From: Rotaria sordida
Lineage: Eukaryota; Rotifera; Eurotatoria; Philodinida; Philodinidae
Direction of reading: 5' to 3'
Length of the DNA stretch: 64,000 bases
Assembly (NCBI GenBank): GCA_905250125.1
Contig: CAJNOL010000656.1
Span: forward strand, 1 to 64,000
Positions 57,300 through 64,000 of the stretch are shown here, piece after piece; the first letter of the stretch is position 1; every line of letters starts with the position of its first letter. Below the pieces are notes generated by a model that was not told the DNA's origin, ran no database searches, and worked only from the letters and a program-made list of their open reading frames with translations. A program made the position numbers and the translations under genes.

Positions 57300-60200
57300 A
57301 ATTTATAATAATTGATTGATTTATCATATGAAATTAATCAAAAATAATATGAAAATATATAACACATACTTGATTAATTTAGTATGTTATTTTCTATTAT
57401 TCATAATAAACTGGCAAATTTGTAACGTTATTCTATTATCTAGAAAAATAACAATAACAAAACAAAATTATCTCGCTAAGATAAGAACAAAAATCTAAAC
57501 GTTAGGAAATAAACAGATGTCTATCATTATAGAAGCGCACATCTATATAAGATATATACTTAATATTTCATTTAATCAAATATACGTTGGAAGTAGTCGA
57601 GAAAAATAGAGAATAAGATAAAAGAAAATTCATTCGACTTCTAATTATTATACTAATAACAAGTATGACAAAAAAAAAAAGATTAATATTTCAATAATGT
57701 AATCATCATATATATATTTTTTTTGTTCTTATATCGGAAATTGTTTTGCTGATGATTCTATAACAATGAACAAAATTTTACTGATAATCATCAAGCAGAA
57801 AGTACATAATGTTTAATTAGTTCAATACAATGACTAAAACTATTAAAGATTATGTTCAAGATATTTAATAGAAAATGTAATGGACCGTATTAAATTTCCT
57901 GTATGAATGACATTAGTATTCTATGATTGTACTTGAAAAACCTTTCTTTTTATTTTTATCCATTAATCTTCTCAGGTTTTTTTTCTGCTTAGAAAATCTA
58001 CTTGTCAATTGATGTTGTTTTTTTTTCCCTATCGTATTTGTAAATAATACATAAAGATATAATTTTATTATTTTAAGATACTCTACAATATATGAGATTA
58101 CTATATATGTCTAAAGTTAATGATAATAATAGATTTTAAGCTATCATTGGTTTTGCTTACAATAGAAAGAGACTTTTGAAAATAAAACAAAAATTAGCAA
58201 TCTATATTCATTATATACTTCATTTGATTACTCTGATCAAACTACGTTTAAAAAGAAAAAAAAAAAAACAGAAGCTTTTTTTTTATGGAGTCAAGTATAT
58301 TCATTATCGATAGCAAAATTAAAAAAACAAAACGAGAAATAGTTTCGTAGGTGCTATGAATCCATATTAAAATACTTTACTTTTAGATTTTTCTGAAAAT
58401 ATTCTGCATATTCATAGAATAACTGTTAGTCGAAAAACAAATAGTAATTTTTTTGTAGTTATGATAAATAATTATTTTCTTTTACAAATTTTTCTTTTTG
58501 ATGGAGTTAGAAATATAGTATTATCCTGTCATATTTATAATTGCTTTTTTTTCTTTCTCAAGTCTGTCTATTTGTTACTTTTTTTAAATAGATATCATCA
58601 ATATGATAAAGTATTGCTGGATTGTCACTATTCGTATTTTCCTAATCTAAAACTGATAATTCAAAAACATTAACATATCTATATTTAGAAAAAAAAAAAA
58701 AAAAAGAAGAGTCAACGCTAAAGTTTATTGTAAAATAGAGACTATATAACGATATGCTCTTTATTCAGATAGAATATACAAGCGTTCGCAAGAAGTATGA
58801 ATCTATTTTGAAATTGTGAATTTTTACTTTAATAATGAACAGAAAACAAATAGCTATTTCATATGCATATATCGTTTTCCTAATAGAATTATATCTTCAT
58901 TTGTAATCAGGTAAATATATATGAGAATTAATCATACTAGATATTCGAATGATTATTATATGATCAATCGGAATTTTCTCCTCACCTTTTATTTAATCAT
59001 GCGTACAATAAATATCTTTTTTTTTTTTTTCGTTTTTCATAGTTGGTTTTCTTGTGTAAATATGTAATATAACAGTTGTATACAAATATTCGAATAAGAA
59101 CAAAATTGGATGATGATGATGATGATGATGATGATAATAATACAAATAACCCTATGACATTAGTTATAAAAAAAAAAACAAACTAAAGACAACTTCCTTA
59201 TTAAGAAAGACATGTTTTATTTTCTTGCTCTATCGCATCCTTATTGTATTTTAAGAAGAACCGCCTAGTTTTTTTTTTCTTTCTTGCTTAGAGCATCACA
59301 TTGTGTATTTCATCAAACAACTGTTAAAAATATTTTTATATTTAGATATATATATATTTCATATGTTATATGTCAATTTGATCATATGAATAGAAGTGTA
59401 ATCTAGATAACAAGATGTAATATTATCTTAATATATGGACTTATAGTGAATTATCTTCTAAGATTACAAGACTGATTGATTTTATTTTGTTATTTATAAG
59501 AATAAGGATGTGTCTATTAAAATAAATATACAAACAAAAAAAAAATGATTTTACATATGAAAAGAAAATAAGATTTGTTTGTTGAATTATATATATCAAG
59601 TTTCATTTAATCAAACAGGTTTGTAGGGAAAAATGTAATATATTTATATTTAATATACTTTTATAAAGTAACATCCGAGTATTTTTTTTATATTAAATTT
59701 ATTATTTTATTTTCATAGATTTCAATTTTAATTATTTAAAAAATTTATATAAAATTTCTGATATAGTATTTTATGATAAGCATCATATTATTTCTTCATG
59801 AATAGTTCTATTTTTTTTCCTTTCAATCAGATGAATATAGATTGTCTTACATGTGTTACAAATTGTCACAGGTTGTGTAAAACATTAAATTCTAATAGGA
59901 GGTACTTATTGCGACATATTTCTTTAAGCGAGCATACGACGTACGTATTTTGAATTTATAGTTTGAATCAAGGTCTAGCCATCTCTATAATATCTTCTGG
60001 TGACGCAAATAATTATTAATTCTATCCGTTTAATTTGAATTAGTAATATCTTTTTTTTGTTTTTGAAGTTCGAGTTGATGAGATTTTAAAATCTAGTTGT
60101 CTTGAGCTTGTTTGATCTAGATCATCTTATTCAGACTTACAATGTATTCACGAATAAAGACTAATCTAGAAAGAAAAAGAATTCCGAAAATCCTGAAAAG

Positions 60201-60690
60201 TTCAGAATACATAGCATGTATAGACTATTGACATCATCCTGCTAAGATAATTAGTTTGATTATTGTGTATTTCATTAAATGAATAGCAAAAAATATATAT
60301 ATATATATGACGTAGAAGCTTTAATGAGTCACATTTACAATATTGAATAAGTCGATGAAAGTATAGAGATTAATAAGAATAAACAACAATGATATTCATT
60401 AGAAATTATCAATAGAATTATTTAATTTTCATTTTCTAAAAAAAAAAAAAAAGAACAAAAGAATTTCTCAATATAACAGATACCAATCCATAATAGAAAC
60501 ATCGATCTATAAGACTATCAAACATTTATCCTTGAAAACCAGAAAATGGTAATATCTAATTAGAAAATTTCGAATTCTGAAAGACTATAGATATTTTATC
60601 TATATATGCATCACATTTTCTATCTTCCAGTCAAATGATTTTCACTGCTCTATCATCTTGACATAGTAATTATTCTTGGTGTAATAAATA
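57300..60690. other. Gene-free AT-rich upstream region of the GPCR gene
   Basis: About 3.4 kb dominated by A/T homopolymers and TATATA runs. I see no exon, structural RNA or element border. A GAT microsatellite at 59109-59134 is the only clear repeat. Confidence 0.6.
59109..59134. repeat. (GAT)n microsatellite
   Basis: About nine consecutive GAT trinucleotides followed by AATAATA in non-coding sequence. Confidence 0.85.
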
Positions 60691-61728
60691 TGAGTGAATT
60701 GCAATTTTTTTGGTACGATTGACGAGAAAAAATGAAAGTAAACCTAAACAACTTTTGAGTAGTACATTTTATTAAGCTCTATGCCTCTAGTTTACAACAA
60801 AAGTTCTTCAACACTTTATCACATATTAGCTGAGATACGACTTACTTCAACGTAAAGAGATAGAAAGTTGAATTTTTTACCGGTTATATAAGCCTGAGAA
60901 ATATATCTACAGTAAAAATTTGAGTGAAAACAAACGAGCTTTTCACGAGTTATACACAAAGTAATTTTCAAAAAGTGTCACTCTACATTTTTCAGTATAA
61001 TGTAAATTTCTCCTGAATGATACAAGATCTAAGGCTGAAATTTTTACCACTAGTAGAAGTTTTTGTTTTGTACCTCCTATAAAAATTTGAGTGAAACCGA
61101 ACGAATCGTTGAGGAGTTATAAAGATGACAATTTTCCAAATCGTCACTCTACAAAGTGAGTATACAGACCCTTTTTTCAGAAAGTTTTGCTATTTTTCTT
61201 TTTTGCTCAAATAAATCTGATAAGAAAGAACATTTTCTCATCACTTTGGTAATTGAAGAATCCTCTTTCTTTTGATATAGTCTGCGTGCTATCAGCTCTA
61301 TTACAAGCTGAGTTAGAATCATGTTTTCGTCACTCTACATAAAAATGTACAAGTGTCTATCAAACAATATTAATGGTGGACGAAAGAAGGAACGAAAAAT
61401 AAGATTAAAATCAGTTATATATTTGGATAGAGCGTCGAACGCTCTACAAAATAGACTAATTATCTCCTTTTCCCCTTGCGTTTTTTATAGTCAGAAATTT
61501 CATTTTCTTAGCATCCATCATGACAAAACTGATATTTTTCTGTAATAAATTTCTTATAACTCAGTGACAGTATGAGCTAGAGAACTGAAATTTTGTATGA
61601 CAGTGGGGGGAGCCGAAAAGGGTATAATATATTAAAAAAAAAATTGTTTAAATCGGTTGAGACAAACGGAAGTTATTAGCGAAATACAGCTGAATCATCA
61701 ATCGTAGCAAAAAGTTGCAATTCACTCA
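60691..61728. mobile_element. TA-flanked TIR element, about 1.04 kb
   Basis: Ends TGAGTGAATTGCAATTTTT and, inverted, TGAGTGAATTGCAACTTTT, each continuing to TACGATTGA. TA lies on both sides (60689-60690 and 61729-61730), as for Tc1/mariner insertion. The interior has at least two degenerate direct units (about 60905-60990 and 61075-61155), each with AAAATTTGAGTGAAA and GTCACTCTACA. No transposase frame is present. Confidence 0.7.
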
Positions 61729-62178
61729 TATACATAATAACACAATTATTAGATTGAACTTCAACCTTAAAATTTCAATTCTATTTAACATTAGGAAAAA
61801 CCAAATAGTTAAAAAAACATAATATTTTTTTTTTATATTGAGAAATTTCATGTGTTTTATTGCTATATCTGAGAATGTGTATGTTCAGTAAATTCAACTG
61901 AGTCGATTACATATATAGCTGCAAATATAAAGCAAAATGATAAATGTAAATTTAGCTTAGAGGCAACGACACTAAAAGATAATCTAAAATTTTAACCTTG
62001 TAAATTAATATTATGTATATGAAATGTATATACGAATAGTTGATTAAAATACACAGCTTTATAACACAAGATTACACATATCATTTAAGAAAAGATGGAT
62101 TAAATGATGAAAAATTATGAGACGCTTTATTAATTATAATTAAGCAATTTACATCTTATGAGAGTGTCCATGAGGGGA

Positions 62179-63577
62179 ATGAGTATACGAGACGCTCAAC
62201 AAAAAAATTATTCTTACTCATTCAACATGTCAATATCTAAAACTATCGACCGCAAAATTTTAGGTTCCAATACTTTTCCTTTCAAAAGTTAGCTAATACC
62301 GACTTTTGACATTATCGTACCTTTTCGGGGAAAAAAAAAGAAACAAATTCCTATAAAAATTGTTCCAGCTTGTGTTTCAATAGATCATTGAAATTTTTCA
62401 TGCTATATACTAAAAGATAGAGAATTCAAAGCTAAACAAAATAAGCTAAATGGATATAATATAATGTTTAGCAACTCATGTTTTACAAAGCCTACATTAA
62501 TCTAAAGATGTCTTTTTGATCAGTTCAAAAAAAAAAAACAATGTAACCCGTGCTGTGTTTCAAGATGAAGAGCTTCCAAGCTGGATTTCACATATGTTAT
62601 ATAGCTTTTTTTTCTTTACAAAATGGTAAAAAAAAATATTCAAAAACAAAAATTTCCGCTCTATCCGAAACTGGACTTACACTCCCTAAATTTTAATGGT
62701 TTTTCAATAGAAAATGAACGTTTTTCGTGCTTTTCATTGTCGTGACAAAATGTTAAAGTAAAATAAATACAATATTCGGAATCAGCGTCAGAAACTGTAT
62801 CTAATCATATACTTTTCAGTGAAAATTTTTTCCTTTCCAAAATTGGCCTGTGGTCTCCCACAGCTATGTTTAAGAGAAGTTTTTCTCTCTAGTTCCATGG
62901 GCTAGTTTTGAACAGGAAAAAAGTTTCGCTGAAAAATATATGATTAGATAGAGTTTTTGACGCTGATTATAAATATTGTATTTATTTTGCTTTAGTATTT
63001 TGTCACGATAACAAAAACCACGAAAAAATGTTCCTTTTCTATTGAAAAATCGTAAAATACCATCAAAAATCAAGAGATGTAAGCCTCGCTTCGCATCGAT
63101 GGGAAATTTTGTTTTTGAATATTTTTTTATCATTTTGTAGAGAAAGAAAAGCTGCATAACATGTGTGAAATTCAGTTTGGGAGCTCTTCATCTTGAAACA
63201 CAGCACGGGTTACATTGTTTTTTTTTGAACTGATCAAAAAGACATCTTTTGACTAATGTAGGCTTTATAAAACATGAGTTGCTAAACATTATATTACATT
63301 CATTTAGCTCATTTTGTTCAGCTGTTAATTCTATCTTTTAGTATATACCATGAAAAATTTCAATGATCCGTTGAAACGCAAGCTGACACCGCTTTTATAG
63401 GAAATGTTTTCTTTTTTTTCCCCCAAAAAGGTACGGTAGTATCAAAAGTCGGTATTAGCTAACTTTTGAAAGGAAAGGTATTGGAACCTAAAATTTTGTG
63501 GCCGACGTTTTTAGACATTGATGCATTGAATGAGTGAAAAAAAAAAATTTTTTTATCGAGTGCCTTGTATATAATAT
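62179..63577. repeat. Large foldback element, about 1.4 kb
   Basis: Long inverted arms. CTTTTGACATTATCGTACC (62301) is opposed by GGTACGGTAGTATCAAAAG (63430). AACCCGTGCTGTGTTTCAAG (62545) is opposed by CTTGAAACACAGCACGGGTT (63193). The arms are about 650 bp each around a centre near 62880. The 95-residue minus-strand frame at 62870-63157 is within the arm and not gene-like. Confidence 0.8.
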
Positions 63578-63611
63578 TGATGCTCGATTAGTTCATGGAA
63601 GCAGCTCTCTT

Positions 63612-63976
63612 ATATTTTTTGTACAAACAAAACTTTTACGATAATGTTTGAGTTAGTAACAACTATCAGAAAAATTTATAATTCTCTTTTCAATAGAAAC
63701 CTTGAGAATAACCAAAAAGACTAATAAAAATGAAGGTTGAAATATTTATTTACTGTTTCATAATATTTGACACTGTATCTTGAAGCAGCAATTAATTGAT
63801 CCTTCGAGATACAATATTATATATTGTGAAGCAGTAAATAAATATTTCAACTTTCATTTTTATTAGTCTTCTTGATTATTCTCAAGTTTTCTATTGAAAC
63901 GAGAATTCTAGCTTTTTCTCATTAGTTTTTACTAACTCAAACATTATAATAATACTTTTGTTTTTACAAAAAATAT
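63612..63976. repeat. Foldback element at the window end
   Basis: ATAATGTTTGAGTTAGTAA (63641) is opposed by TTACTAACTCAAACATTAT (63928). GGTTGAAATATTTATTTACTG (63733) is opposed by the inverse near 63831. The centre is near 63790. It is non-coding. Confidence 0.75.
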
Positions 63977-64000
63977 AAAATGTAAATTGCTTAATCATGA

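Noticed and set aside
62870-63157. 95-residue minus-strand frame near the window end
   Set aside because: It falls across the centre of a 1.4 kb palindrome, and no homologous domain is visible.
1-64000. tRNA, rRNA, CRISPR, or retrovirus-like and Polinton-like elements
   Set aside because: I looked for tRNA B-box-like sequence, regular spacer arrays, reverse transcriptase, integrase, capsid or protein-primed polymerase motifs, and recognised none. A covariance-model and profile search would be needed to exclude decayed copies.

Overview
This is a strongly AT-rich animal nuclear sequence: compact protein-coding genes whose introns are mostly about 45-70 bp, broken up by a minority of 0.6-2.2 kb introns packed with inverted-repeat (foldback) DNA. 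Spliced frames were worked out by hand for eleven genes, and in every one the exon lengths sum to a multiple of three. Two features point to a bdelloid rotifer, probably Rotaria-like. Almost every gene has an isolated 3' splice site just upstream of its ATG, as expected for spliced-leader trans-splicing. Prokaryote-style genes also sit among ordinary metazoan ones. The species is an inference, not proved here.

Layout. 1-2680: gene-free, two small palindromic elements. 2681-8414 (-): UFL1, the UFM1 E3 ligase. 8668-9681: TIR element. 9945-16386 (-): alpha-catulin (CTNNAL1). 16519-18390 (-): EIF2B2, whose stop lies only 132 bp upstream of the CTNNAL1 ATG. 18851-19405 (+): intronless DUF488 protein of bacterial type. 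19852-21035 (+): protein phosphatase inhibitor 2 with a duplicated HYNE module. 21036-24019: gene-free, with a Helitron-like element. 24020-28991 (-): class V aminotransferase / cysteine-desulfurase-like protein; one intron holds a GTGACC-rich element. 28992-35620: about 6.6 kb of nested palindromes plus a G-rich block. 35621-37635 (-): EMI1/EMI2-type APC/C inhibitor with a TTAA-flanked element in its intron. 38741-41009 (+): RMND5A. 41170-44827 (+): SEPHS2, a selenoprotein with in-frame UGA, a recoding hairpin and a 3' SECIS. 46881-50391 (-): two-SH3 protein. 50831-57299 (-): rhodopsin-class peptide GPCR. 57300-64000: gene-free, ending in large palindromes.

Themes. Several genes act in protein-fate control: UFL1 (UFMylation), RMND5A (CTLH/GID ubiquitin ligase) and the EMI1-like protein (APC/C inhibition). 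EIF2B2 serves translation initiation and SEPHS2 selenocysteine supply. They are not a pathway cluster. Two same-strand pairs, EIF2B2>CTNNAL1 and RMND5A>SEPHS2, have 132 and 160 bp gaps with a splice acceptor before the downstream ATG, so they are operon candidates.

The most striking biology is the complete selenocysteine signature of SEPHS2, the internally duplicated inhibitor-2 gene, the candidate transferred genes, and the number of unrelated long-palindrome elements filling introns. No rRNA, tRNA, CRISPR, retrovirus-like or Polinton-like element was recognised.
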